DNA of 64,000 nucleotides, from assembly GCA_015272215.1 (NCBI GenBank), contig JACYMD010000128.1, positions 62,001 to 126,000 of the forward strand, written 5' to 3'. A program made the translations under genes and the position numbers. How positions within the stretch are numbered: position 1 is the first letter of the stretch; each line of letters opens with the position of its first letter. The notes below the pieces were generated by a model. The model was not told the DNA's origin and did no database searches. It saw only the letters and a program-made list of their open reading frames with translations. Of this stretch, positions 52,141-61,345 are shown one piece after another. The stretch is from Rivularia sp. T60_A2020_040 (lineage in GTDB: Bacteria; Cyanobacteriota; Cyanobacteriia; Cyanobacteriales; Nostocaceae).

Positions 52141-53289
52141 GTGAAGCTTTGCATTATTACTCACAGTTTAATTAAAGGTGATGGTCAAGGAAGGGTCAAT
52201 TATGAGGTTGCTTGGGAAGCAATTAAGCGCGGTCATCATTTGACTGTATTAGCAAGTAAGATTGCTCCAGAGTTAGAAAAACATCATCAGGTTGATTGGG
52301 TTCCGATTTCTGTGGCAGGTTTACCAACAGAATTAATCAGGAACATTAAGTTTGCTTTTGCAAGCAATAATTGGTTAAAAAAACATCGGGATCAACTCGA
52401 TTTAATTAAAACAAATGGTGCGATTACCTGGGCAAATTCAGATGTGAATGCAGTACATTTTGTACATAATTCCTGGCTGAAGTTTTCTACTTTACAAGTT
52501 AAACCTGCTCCCAACAAAAATAACCTTAATCCACGCCTTTTTTTATATAATTTTTATCAGTGGTTGTATACAACACTCAACGCTCGTTGGGAAAAATCAG
52601 CGTTTGATAACACAAAAATAGTAGTTGCAGTTTCTGAGCAAGTTGCTGAAGATTTACGAGAAATTGGCGTACCTCAAGATGCAATTCGAGTCATTAGTAA
52701 TGGGGTAGATATCGAAGAATTTTCACCCGGTAGCGGTGGTAATCGTGAAACATGGAATTTACCCACCAAAGTTCCCTTGGCAATGTTTGCTGGGGATATT
52801 AGACTGGCCAGGAAAAATTTAGACACAGTGTTACGGGCTTTGGTGCAAGTTCCCGAATTGCATTTAGCAGTGGTAGGTGTCATTGATGGTAGTCCTTATC
52901 CACAGCTAGCAGCATCTTTAGGATTAACTGAAAGAGTACATTTTTTAGGATTCCGACGTGATGTCCCTTCGATTATGAAAGTTGTGGATTTCTTTGTGTT
53001 TCCTTCACGCTACGAACCTTTTGGTTTAGTAGTTACAGAAGCAATGGCTACAGGAATACCAGTAATTACCGCGAAATGTACCGGAGCCGCTTTCTTAGTC
53101 ACTCCCGAAGCCGGAATCGTTTTACCAGATCCAGATGATAGCAAAGCTTTAGCTTTATCGATGCAAAAATTAAGCACCAATCCGGATTTAAGAATTAAAA
53201 TGGGTCAAACGGCAAGAGCGATCGCCATCCAACATACTTGGAAAAATATGGCAAAAAAATATGTAGATTTATTTGAGGAGATCAATTAG
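52141..53289 (+). CDS. Group 1 (GT4) glycosyltransferase
   Basis: The 382-residue GT-B enzyme starts at GTG with MKLCIITHSLIKGDGQGRVNYE. It has VISNGVDIEEFSPG, MFAGDIRLARKNLDTVLRAL and VFPSRYEPFGLVVTEAMATGIPVITAK with the EX7E glutamates (EPFGLVVTE). It ends two bases before the next gene, so the two are coupled. Confidence 0.89.
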   Translation: MKLCIITHSLIKGDGQGRVNYEVAWEAIKRGHHLTVLASKIAPELEKHHQVDWVPISVAGLPTELIRNIKFAFASNNWLKKHRDQLDLIKTNGAITWANSDVNAVHFVHNSWLKFSTLQVKPAPNKNNLNPRLFLYNFYQWLYTTLNARWEKSAFDNTKIVVAVSEQVAEDLREIGVPQDAIRVISNGVDIEEFSPGSGGNRETWNLPTKVPLAMFAGDIRLARKNLDTVLRALVQVPELHLAVVGVIDGSPYPQLAASLGLTERVHFLGFRRDVPSIMKVVDFFVFPSRYEPFGLVVTEAMATGIPVITAKCTGAAFLVTPEAGIVLPDPDDSKALALSMQKLSTNPDLRIKMGQTARAIAIQHTWKNMAKKYVDLFEEIN

Positions 53290-53291
53290 TC

Positions 53292-54254
53292 ATGTCGATC
53301 GCGGTTATCGTACCAACTTACCGACGCAGCCAAGACTTGGCTCGCTGTTTGCAAGCACTGCAAAATCAAACTCGCTCGGCTGATGAGGTGATAGTAGTAG
53401 TTCGCGATACGGATACTGAAACTTGGTCATTCCTTGCAGCCTTTGACTCTAAAAGTTTACCATTACGCACTGCAAAGGTCAGCGTTACCGGAGTAGTTGC
53501 AGCCATGAATACTGGTCTTGATACAGCAACAACTGATATTGTGGCTTTTACGGATGATGATGCAGCCCCTCATACTGATTGGTTATTGCGTATTGAAAGT
53601 CATTATCTGGCAGATGAACGTGTCGGTGGTGTAGGTGGACGCGATTGGGTATATCATGGCACTGACTTAGAAGATGGAAATTCGGTAACAGTTGGACAAG
53701 TACGTTGGTTTGGTAAAGTTATTGGTAATCATCATATAGGTAGTGGTGAAGCACGGGAAGTTGATGTACTCAAAGGAGTAAACATGAGCTTTCGACGGGC
53801 TGCGATTGAGGGATGGCATTTTGACGAAAGAATGCGAGGTACCGGCGCTCAAGTTCACTTTGAATTAGCTTTTTCCCTAAAATTAAAACGGGCTGGTTGG
53901 AAATTAATTTATGACCCCAAAATAGCAGTTAATCATTATCCTGCGAAACGATTTGACGAAGATCAACGTCAAAGTTTCAATCAAATTGCCTTTGCAAATG
54001 CTGTACATAATGAAACTTTAGCTTTATTAGAATATTTTTCACCATTGCAAAAACTAGCATTTTTATTCTGGGCTATAACAGTAGGAACCAGAGAAGCGGT
54101 GGGTTTTATGCAGTGGTTACGATTTGTGCCTTCTCAAGGTTTATTAGCAGGTGAAAAGTTATTTGCATCTTTACGCGGTCGTTGGCAAGGTTTACAAACT
54201 TGGCAAGCTTCTAAATCTATTATTAATAAAGCATTAATAAATTATAACTCCTAA
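53292..54254 (+). CDS. Family 2 glycosyltransferase
   Basis: The 320-residue enzyme starts MSIAVIVPTYRRSQDLARCL, with VIVVVRDTD and the metal-binding FTDDDAAPHTDW. FDERMRGTGAQVHFELAFSLKLKRAGWKL marks the acceptor region. A C-terminal hydrophobic stretch (LQKLAFLFWAITVGTREAVGF) may bind the membrane. It starts two bases after the preceding GT4 stop. Confidence 0.88.
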   Translation: MSIAVIVPTYRRSQDLARCLQALQNQTRSADEVIVVVRDTDTETWSFLAAFDSKSLPLRTAKVSVTGVVAAMNTGLDTATTDIVAFTDDDAAPHTDWLLRIESHYLADERVGGVGGRDWVYHGTDLEDGNSVTVGQVRWFGKVIGNHHIGSGEAREVDVLKGVNMSFRRAAIEGWHFDERMRGTGAQVHFELAFSLKLKRAGWKLIYDPKIAVNHYPAKRFDEDQRQSFNQIAFANAVHNETLALLEYFSPLQKLAFLFWAITVGTREAVGFMQWLRFVPSQGLLAGEKLFASLRGRWQGLQTWQASKSIINKALINYNS

Positions 54255-54259
54255 TTCCG

Positions 54260-54392
54260 GTAGAGACGTAGCATTGCTACGTCTCTACAACTCCTAACTC
54301 CTAATTCCTAACTCCTAATTCCTAACTCCTAACTCTTAACTCCTAACTCCTAACTCTTAACTCCTAACTCCTAACTCCTAACTCCTAACTTT
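54260..54392. repeat. GTAGAGACGTAGCA hairpin followed by CTAACTC heptamer array
   Basis: The hairpin GTAGAGACGTAGCA-T-TGCTACGTCTCTAC (54260-54288) is a perfect 14-bp stem. About fourteen tandem units of TCCTAAC, with TCCTAAT and TCTTAAC variants, follow at 54289-54392 and end seven bases before the next start codon. Neither interrupts a frame. The array is a classic heptamer STRR of heterocystous cyanobacteria. Confidence 0.9.
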
Positions 54393-54398
54393 TTAACA

Positions 54399-55829
54399 GT
54401 GAATTATATACAAACGCAAAATAACACTCCTAAAAAAGGATTTTCCTTTGGTTTAGAACCACCTTTGGGTTGGACGGCAATACTTGCACTGGTATTGTTC
54501 ACAACACTATGTATTCTTTCAGGGGCTACAGCTATTCTTCGCAATAGCTATATAGCACTCTCCCTTGCAGTAGGTCTTTTTTTGTATCTGCGATATCCTA
54601 TCCTCTATATCGGGTTTACATGGTGGATGTGGTTCGTTACACCATTTGTGACTCGCTTAGTTGATTTAAAAAGCGGTTTCGATCCCAGTCGTCTGATGCT
54701 GATATCGCCATATTTAATCACTTTATTTACTTTACATACCTTTTTAAAATATCTTCCCAAGTCGTTAAGTCAAGGTGGTTTACCTTTTATTTTGGCATTT
54801 TTAGGTGTGTTTTACGGTTCTTTAATCGGACTAATTAAAACTACGCCAATGACTGCCGTTAGGGGAGTTTTCGACTGGCTACCCCCAATTGTGTTTGCTT
54901 TCTTTTTGTTTATCAAATGGCGGGAATATCCTCAGTATCGCCAGGTGATTCAGCGCACTTTCATTTGGGGTGTGTTGGTGATGGGTGCTTATGGTGTTTG
55001 GCAGTTTATAGTAGCACCTGAATGGGATGTATTTTGGCTGTTAGAAACCGATTTGAAAAGCATGGGAGATCCCGAACCTTTAGGATTGCGGGTATGGAGT
55101 ACAATGGCTTCTCCTGCACCTTTTGGGGCTGTAATGATGGCTGGTTTATTATTGTTATTAACTCACGCTCACTATCTGAATATTCCTGCCACGGCTGCCG
55201 GTTATTTGGCATTTTTGCTCACATCAGTACGGACATTATGGGGTGCTTGGTTAGTAGGATTAGTAACTTTATTTGGTTCTCTTAAAGCACGCTCTCAAAT
55301 GCGCTTGGTTGTGGTTATTCTGTTGATGGTACTTTTTGTTGTACCTTTAACAACGATTGAGCCATTTTCGGAAACAATTTCACAACGTTTTGAAACTTTT
55401 TCTAATCTGGAAAAAGACGATAGCGCTCAAGTTCGACAAAAAATTTACGAGGAAGGTTTGAATCAAGCCCTTACCAACGGTTTAGGTAATGGAGTCGGAA
55501 ATACTTTTGTTGTAAATGAAAAAGGTGTCTTAGAACCAATTGTAATTGATAGTGGATTTCTCGATACATTTTTCACTTTAGGTTGGTTTGGAGCAGTGTT
55601 TTATTTAGGTGGAATGCTGCTACTAGTTTTTCAAATATTTCAATTTAATGAATGTCGTTTTGATTCTTTTATGGCTGCATCGCGGGGTATTGGTATCGGT
55701 ATGATATCAACTTTAGCCGGTAACAGTGGGATGTTAGGTGTTGCTGGTATGGTGTTATGGGGCTTCTTGGGTATTGCTTTAGCCGGACATAATTATCATG
55801 TACACGAGCAGAATAAATTTAGGAGTTAG
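54399..55829 (+). CDS. O-antigen ligase/polymerase-like membrane protein
   Basis: The 476-residue protein has about eleven hydrophobic helices and a large loop between late helices (roughly residues 325-390, SETISQRFETFSNLEKDDSAQVRQ), the pattern of Wzy_C/O-antigen ligase proteins. It would polymerise or ligate glycan units on the outer face of the inner membrane. GTG is the start, close behind the heptamer array. As the last gene of the cluster it completes the Wzx/Wzy-like set if HepA acts as the flippase. Confidence 0.85.
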   Translation: MNYIQTQNNTPKKGFSFGLEPPLGWTAILALVLFTTLCILSGATAILRNSYIALSLAVGLFLYLRYPILYIGFTWWMWFVTPFVTRLVDLKSGFDPSRLMLISPYLITLFTLHTFLKYLPKSLSQGGLPFILAFLGVFYGSLIGLIKTTPMTAVRGVFDWLPPIVFAFFLFIKWREYPQYRQVIQRTFIWGVLVMGAYGVWQFIVAPEWDVFWLLETDLKSMGDPEPLGLRVWSTMASPAPFGAVMMAGLLLLLTHAHYLNIPATAAGYLAFLLTSVRTLWGAWLVGLVTLFGSLKARSQMRLVVVILLMVLFVVPLTTIEPFSETISQRFETFSNLEKDDSAQVRQKIYEEGLNQALTNGLGNGVGNTFVVNEKGVLEPIVIDSGFLDTFFTLGWFGAVFYLGGMLLLVFQIFQFNECRFDSFMAASRGIGIGMISTLAGNSGMLGVAGMVLWGFLGIALAGHNYHVHEQNKFRS

Positions 55830-56048
55830 GAACTTGGAGTTAGGAGTGAGGAGTTAAGAGTTAAGAGTTAGAATTATTTATAATTATAAAAACAATTATA
55901 AATAGACCTTTGAAATCATATAAATTAATTTATAAATTGAGTAAAATAAATATTTTGATCAATATTCTTTAACTGAATTTACAGAATATAAAACTTTAAC
56001 TCAAAACTCAAAACTCAAAACTCAAAACTCCTAACTGTTAACTCCTAA
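55829..56048. repeat. Inverted and direct heptamer arrays between ligase and amidase genes
   Basis: GGAGTTA/GAGTTAA-type units (55832-55873) are the reverse complement of the TAACTCC units, and AACTCAA followed by CTAACTC units stand at 55995-56048. They flank a 120-bp AT-rich core between convergent genes, where they could fold as a long imperfect hairpin. Confidence 0.7.
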
Positions 56049-56058
56049 CTATTTAAAA

Positions 56059-57000
56059 TTACCCAATCAATTTCTGCCAAGTAATATTTCCGATAATTCC
56101 ATCAGCAGACAAACCATTTGCTCGTTGAAATTGCTTAATTGCAGTTTCTGTGTTAGAACCATATATACCATCAGGTTCAGCACCTAAACGGTATTGTAAA
56201 TATTTCATGACGATACCGGCAGCATGGTTCTTCCTAATTACTGGTTTTGCTAAAATTTGATTAATCGCACCCCATGTAGTATTACCTGCGATTCCTGTTT
56301 GTTGAATACCAACTATTTCTTGAAATTTTGTGATTGCAGATACAGTTGCTGGACCAATTATATTATCTTCATCTAAAGGATTACCATTTGAGTCGGTAAT
56401 TCTGAGACGATTTAAAGATTTTTGCAATCTCAATAAAGATACATCAGGATTTAATGATTCATCAGGTACCGAGATAACCGGAGCAGTAGGTAATTTACCT
56501 GTTAATCCTTTGACAATCGCATTTGCCATTGCTTCCGAATCAAACAATTTCATATCTTTTGCTGAATCAAGAAAGCAACATTCAATTAAAATTCCAGGCA
56601 TATTTGTATTTCTCAAAACGTAGAGATGAGAACCATTTTTAATCCCACGATTAAAAAACCCCATTTGCAGAATTTCATCTAATACTGGTTTAGCAATTTT
56701 TTTACTTGTATCGCTGATAGCAAATATTTCTGTACCGTTGGCAAATCCATTAAAAGCATTAAAATGTATTGACACAAAAATATCAACTTTACTTGCATTG
56801 GCTCGCGAGCATCTTTGTCGCAAGGAATTTCCCACACTATTAGATTTTCCTGGTTTACAATCTATAACTTGGTGTCCCAAATCTTTAAGTTTACCCATAA
56901 CTCTATTGCCCACATCCAAAGTCAAATTATCTTCAAATTTTATTCCATTTGCTCCTGTATCTGGAGGACAATTATGTCCAATATCAATTCCAAATCTCAT
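56059..57000 (-). CDS. N-acetylmuramoyl-L-alanine amidase with two peptidoglycan-binding domains
   Basis: The 313-residue protein begins directly with an Amidase_3 domain: MRFGIDIGHNCPPD (zinc His9), Glu23, VSIHFNAF (His79) and MPGILIECCF (catalytic Glu140). Two PG_binding_1 domains follow (about 186-240, DEDNIIGPATVSAITKFQ, and 256-312, EPDGIYGSNTETAIKQFQ). There is no signal peptide, unlike cell-division AmiC, so it resembles an endolysin or a protein released by another route. It cuts the amide bond between MurNAc and L-Ala. Convergent with the polysaccharide cluster. Confidence 0.88.
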   Translation of the reverse strand: MRFGIDIGHNCPPDTGANGIKFEDNLTLDVGNRVMGKLKDLGHQVIDCKPGKSNSVGNSLRQRCSRANASKVDIFVSIHFNAFNGFANGTEIFAISDTSKKIAKPVLDEILQMGFFNRGIKNGSHLYVLRNTNMPGILIECCFLDSAKDMKLFDSEAMANAIVKGLTGKLPTAPVISVPDESLNPDVSLLRLQKSLNRLRITDSNGNPLDEDNIIGPATVSAITKFQEIVGIQQTGIAGNTTWGAINQILAKPVIRKNHAAGIVMKYLQYRLGAEPDGIYGSNTETAIKQFQRANGLSADGIIGNITWQKLIG

Positions 57001-57471
57001 TGACTTACCTCAAGCATTAAATATTACTTTTAAAACATTCAATATAATCATTGTCAAGATAATTCGATAACATTATCTTCAATAATATTTATTTGTTAAA
57101 ATAATATTTATATCCATATTTTTGTATTTTAAATATTAATTATTAATCTAAAAGAACAACTATATTATTAATTATTTATTTGGCATAAGCAAGTATAAAA
57201 TAGTTTTTAAATAACCGAAATTGAGAATAGATAAATATTGAATTTAAATCTATTTTCATAGACATAAGCATTAATATCTCTATTTTTAAACAGTTATTAT
57301 TCCCCACCCAATTTATAAGTACTTTTCTCTCCTAATCTCTTCCTTCTGTGTACGAGCGCCTCTGGAAGCTTTTTTAATCAGTAATCTTTTACTGAAAACC
57401 GAGTAATCGAGGTTGCTTGAGTCTTGAACTTCGCTAAAGTTATAGAATGAAGCATTTTATGGGTTTAGGAT
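57001..57471. other. Divergent spacer between amidase and chelatase genes
   Basis: This 471-bp AT-rich spacer has no gene. Positions 57325-57404 hold the third copy of the dispersed repeat seen at 32413 and 37522, here with GAGCGCCTCTGGAAGCTTTT and AATCAGTAATCTTTTACTG. Promoters for both flanking genes are expected. Confidence 0.55.
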
Positions 57472-60400
57472 ATGAAGCGCATTGTCTTGATTGCAGGATT
57501 TGAATCTTTCAATGCTGGTTTGTACCGCAAAGCTGCTGATATGGCTGTATCTTGCTGTTCCGATTTGGATATTCGGATATTGTGCGATAGCGATATCAAC
57601 AGCAAACCAAGTACAGTGGAAACAGCACTTGAAGATGCTGATGTGTTTTTTGGTAGTTTGCTATTCGATTACGACCAAGTTGTATGGTTAAAGCAACGAG
57701 TCAGCAAGATTCCCATTCGTTTGGTGTTCGAGTCAGCTTTGGAATTGATGAGTTGTAATCAAATTGGTGCATTTGCAATTGGTGACAAACCCAAAGGAAT
57801 GCCTAAACCAGTAAAATTTATCTTAGATAAATTCAGCAATGGAAGGGAAGAAGATAAACTTGCTGGTTATATTAGTTTTTTAAAAATTGGTCCGAAATTA
57901 TTAAAATATATCCCAGTACAAAAGGTTCAAGATTTACGCAACTGGTTGATTATTTACGGTTATTGGAATGCTGGTGGTTGCGAAAATGTCGCTGCACTAT
58001 TTTGGACTTTAGCAGAAAAATATTTAGATTTAAAAGTTGGTGATATTCCCCCACCTTTGGAAACTCCAAATATGGGATTGCTTCATCCTGATTACAATGG
58101 TTATTTTGAATCACCGAAAGCTTATTTAGATTGGTACAAAAAAAGAATTGAACATATTTATAATCCAGTAATTGGAATTCTTTTGTATCGAAAACACGTT
58201 ATTACTAAACAACCTTATATTCCTCAATTAATTAAACACTTTGAAAAAGCTGGTTTAATTCCCTTACCCATATTTATCAATGGTGTAGAAGCACACGTTG
58301 CTGTTCGTGATTGGATGACTACAGATTACGAAACCCAACAACGTCAACAAGGTAATTTGCAAACTGTTTCTCTTTCCCCAGAAGCAGTTCAAGTTGATGC
58401 AATTGTTTCTACTATTGGATTTCCTTTGGTAGGAGGGCCAGCGGGTTCTATGGAAGCAGGAAGACAAGTTGATGTTGCAAAAACCATTCTCGCTGCTAAA
58501 AATGTACCTTATATTGTTGCCGCACCGCTGTTAATTCAAGATATTCACTCTTGGACTCGTCAAGGTATTGGCGGTTTACAAAGTGTTGTTTTATATGCAT
58601 TACCGGAACTTGATGGGGCTATCGATACAGTTGCTTTGGGTGGTTTGGTAGGAGAAGATATTTACTTGGTTCCCGAAAGGGTACAGCGATTAATTGGTAG
58701 GGTAAAAAGTTGGGTAAATTTACGAGAAAAACCTGTATCCGAGCGCAAAATTGCTGTTATTCTCTACGGTTTTCCACCGGGATACGGTGCAACGGGAACT
58801 GCTGCTTTATTGAATGTTCCCCGCAGTTTATTGAAGTTTCTCCAGGCTTTAAAAGAGCAAGGTTATAACGTGGGAGAATTGCCCGCAGATGGGGAAGAAT
58901 TAATTCGTTTAGTCAAAGAAGCCGATGAATTATTCCCCCAAAAAAATGTAGAGACGCAAGGGTTCGCGTCTGTAAATAAGGAAAACACGGTTAATGTGAG
59001 AACGTTGCAAAAATGGTTAGGATATCTCCAAACAACCCGCGTTGAAAAACAGTGGAAATCTCTGACGGGTTCTGGTATCAAAACTTATGGTGATAATTTT
59101 CAGATTGGCGGGATTCAATTAGGTAATGTTTGGATAGGAGTTCAGCCACCGTTAGGGATTCAAGGAGATCCGATGCGGTTGATGTTTGAACGAGATTTAA
59201 CGCCACATCCTCAGTATGTAGCTTATTATAAGTGGTTGCAAAATGAGTTTGCTGCTGATGCACTAGTTCATTTTGGAATGCACGGTACTGTGGAATGGTT
59301 GCCCGGTTCTCCCTTGGGTAATACTGGTTATTCTTGGTCTGATATTTTACTCGGAGATTTACCGAATCTGTATATATATGCAGCGAATAATCCTTCGGAG
59401 TCGATTTTGGCAAAGCGTCGCGGTTATGGAGTGTTGATTTCTCATAATGTACCTCCTTACGGTCGTGCGGGTTTGTATAAGCAGTTAATGGCTTTGCGGG
59501 ATTTAATCTCGGAGTATCGGGAAGATCCCCAGAAGAATTATTTGCTTAAGGAAGGGATTTGTAAACAGATTATTGATGCTGGTTTGGATGCTGATTGTCC
59601 GTTTGCGGAAGCGAGGAAGTTGGGAATTGAGTTTACCGTTGAGAATATCGCAATGTTTAGCGATCGCGCTTTTAATGATTATTTGGTGAAGTTGTATGAG
59701 TATTTACAGGTTTTGGAGAATCGGTTGTTTTCTTCGGGGTTACATATTTTGGGGCAGGCTCCGGATGAGGAGGAGATGAGGTGTTATTTGGATGCTTATT
59801 TTGGCAAGGAGGAGCAAGAAAATCAACCGCAGAGGCGCGGAGAACGCAGAGAAGGAGAGGAGGAGGAAGTTAGGGGTTTGTTGGCACAGAGTACGGATGA
59901 GTTGAGTAGTTTGTTACGGGGTTTGAATGGTGAGTATATTTTACCTGCACCAGGGGGAGATTTGTTACGGGATGGTGCTGGTGTGTTACCTACGGGTAGG
60001 AATATTCATGCTTTAGATCCCTATCGAATGCCTTCTCCTGCTGCTTATGAACGGGGAAGGGAGGTTGGAAGGAAGATTATTCAGCAGCATTTGCAAGATA
60101 ATGGGAGTTATCCGGAGACGGTGGCTGTAATGTTATGGGGCTTGGATGCAATTAAGACTAAGGGTGAATCTTTGGGTATTTTGTTGGAGTTAGTAGGTGC
60201 GGAACCTTTGAAGGAAGGAACGGGTAGAATTGTTCGTTATCAATTGAAAGCTTTAGGGGAAGTTGGACATCCCCGCATTGATATTTTGGGTAATCTTTCA
60301 GGAATTTTTCGCGATAGTTTTGTGAATATTATTGAGTTATTGGATGATTTATTTCAACGTGCTGCGGAATTGGATGAACCTTTAGATCAAAATTTTATTC

Positions 60401-61164
60401 GCAAGCACGCTTTGGAGTTGAAGCAACAAGGTGTGGAGAATATTTCTGCCAGATTGTTTTCTAATCCGGCGGGTGATTTTGGTTCGTTGGTGAATGATCA
60501 AGTTGTTGATGGTAATTGGGAATCTGGGGAGGAGTTAGCAAATACTTGGAAAAGTCGCAATGTATTCAGTTACGGTAGACAAGATAAGGGAGAAGCACGC
60601 CCGGAGGTGTTAAATCAGCTTTTGGGAAGTACTAGTCGGATTGTTCAAGAAATCGATTCAGTAGAGTACGGTTTAACTGATATTCAAGAATATTACGGTA
60701 ATACAGGTGGTTTGAAAAAAGCTGCGGAAAAATCCCAAGGGAAGAAGGTTAAAGCTAGCTTTGTCGAAAGTTTTTCTCAAGATACTACTCCCCGTGAGTT
60801 GGATGATTTACTAAGAATGGAGTATCGTACTAAGTTACTTAATCCCAAATGGGCTGAAGCGATGGTAAATCAAGGTAGCGGTGGTGCATTTGAAGTATCG
60901 CAACGGATGACGGCTTTGATTGGTTGGGGTGGCACTGCGGATTTTACGGATGAATGGGTGTACAACCAAGCAGCAGATACTTATGCTTTGGATGCCGAAA
61001 TGGCGGATAAATTGAGGAAAGCTAATCCCGAAGCCTTTAAAAATATTGTGGGAAGAATGTTGGAAGCTCACGGAAGAGGTTTTTGGGATGCTACTGATGA
61101 TAAATTACAGAAGTTGCGGCAGCTGTATGAGTTGACAGATGAGGAGTTGGAAGGAGTGATATGA
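57472..61164 (+). CDS. Magnesium chelatase H subunit, shorter paralogue type
   Basis: ChlH/BchH binds protoporphyrin IX and inserts Mg in the chlorophyll pathway with ChlI and ChlD. This 1230-residue protein starts MKRIVLIAGFESFNAGLYRK, unlike the about 1330-residue main cyanobacterial ChlH, and fits the second H-type paralogue found in some cyanobacteria. Chelatase H/CobN motifs are present, such as VHFGMHGTVEWLPGSPLG and SPAAYERGREVGRKII. Two stretches look repeat-derived: KNVETQGFASVNKE near residue 490 and QPQRRGERREGEEEE near 785. CobN-like cobalt chelation cannot be excluded. It stands alone with no chlI or chlD nearby. Confidence 0.85.
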   Translation: MKRIVLIAGFESFNAGLYRKAADMAVSCCSDLDIRILCDSDINSKPSTVETALEDADVFFGSLLFDYDQVVWLKQRVSKIPIRLVFESALELMSCNQIGAFAIGDKPKGMPKPVKFILDKFSNGREEDKLAGYISFLKIGPKLLKYIPVQKVQDLRNWLIIYGYWNAGGCENVAALFWTLAEKYLDLKVGDIPPPLETPNMGLLHPDYNGYFESPKAYLDWYKKRIEHIYNPVIGILLYRKHVITKQPYIPQLIKHFEKAGLIPLPIFINGVEAHVAVRDWMTTDYETQQRQQGNLQTVSLSPEAVQVDAIVSTIGFPLVGGPAGSMEAGRQVDVAKTILAAKNVPYIVAAPLLIQDIHSWTRQGIGGLQSVVLYALPELDGAIDTVALGGLVGEDIYLVPERVQRLIGRVKSWVNLREKPVSERKIAVILYGFPPGYGATGTAALLNVPRSLLKFLQALKEQGYNVGELPADGEELIRLVKEADELFPQKNVETQGFASVNKENTVNVRTLQKWLGYLQTTRVEKQWKSLTGSGIKTYGDNFQIGGIQLGNVWIGVQPPLGIQGDPMRLMFERDLTPHPQYVAYYKWLQNEFAADALVHFGMHGTVEWLPGSPLGNTGYSWSDILLGDLPNLYIYAANNPSESILAKRRGYGVLISHNVPPYGRAGLYKQLMALRDLISEYREDPQKNYLLKEGICKQIIDAGLDADCPFAEARKLGIEFTVENIAMFSDRAFNDYLVKLYEYLQVLENRLFSSGLHILGQAPDEEEMRCYLDAYFGKEEQENQPQRRGERREGEEEEVRGLLAQSTDELSSLLRGLNGEYILPAPGGDLLRDGAGVLPTGRNIHALDPYRMPSPAAYERGREVGRKIIQQHLQDNGSYPETVAVMLWGLDAIKTKGESLGILLELVGAEPLKEGTGRIVRYQLKALGEVGHPRIDILGNLSGIFRDSFVNIIELLDDLFQRAAELDEPLDQNFIRKHALELKQQGVENISARLFSNPAGDFGSLVNDQVVDGNWESGEELANTWKSRNVFSYGRQDKGEARPEVLNQLLGSTSRIVQEIDSVEYGLTDIQEYYGNTGGLKKAAEKSQGKKVKASFVESFSQDTTPRELDDLLRMEYRTKLLNPKWAEAMVNQGSGGAFEVSQRMTALIGWGGTADFTDEWVYNQAADTYALDAEMADKLRKANPEAFKNIVGRMLEAHGRGFWDATDDKLQKLRQLYELTDEELEGVI
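58948..58973. repeat. GTAGAGACGC hairpin variant inside the chelatase gene
   Basis: GTAGAGACGCAAGGGTTCGC followed by GTCTGTA resembles the intergenic GTAGAGACG hairpin family (AGACGC/GCGTCT arms) and reads in frame as VETQGFASV. Confidence 0.6.
59826..59859 (-). repeat. CTCTGCG repeat core inside the chelatase gene
   Basis: ACCGCAGAGGCGCGGAGAAC followed by GCAGAGAAGGAGAG is the reverse complement of the CTCTGCG repeat core at 32430-32455. It reads in frame as a charged, Arg/Glu-rich linker (PQRRGERREGEEE). Confidence 0.7.
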
Positions 61165-61345
61165 TGTCCGGATGATTAGTTATTATTTTCATTTGAGAAA
61201 TTTCTCTACTTTAGACTCCCTTCTACTCCAAACTATCAAATAATTCCGCCAGCAAACCTGCCTATCTGCTGTTCAAAGAATTCTCCCCTCTAAAAACAAC
61301 AATAAATCCTTCAATTAGTAAAGTATTTGAAGAAAGTCAAAACTT

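Noticed and set aside
54289..54392. Possible CRISPR array
   Set aside because: The units are contiguous heptamers with no unique spacers, so it is a simple tandem repeat.
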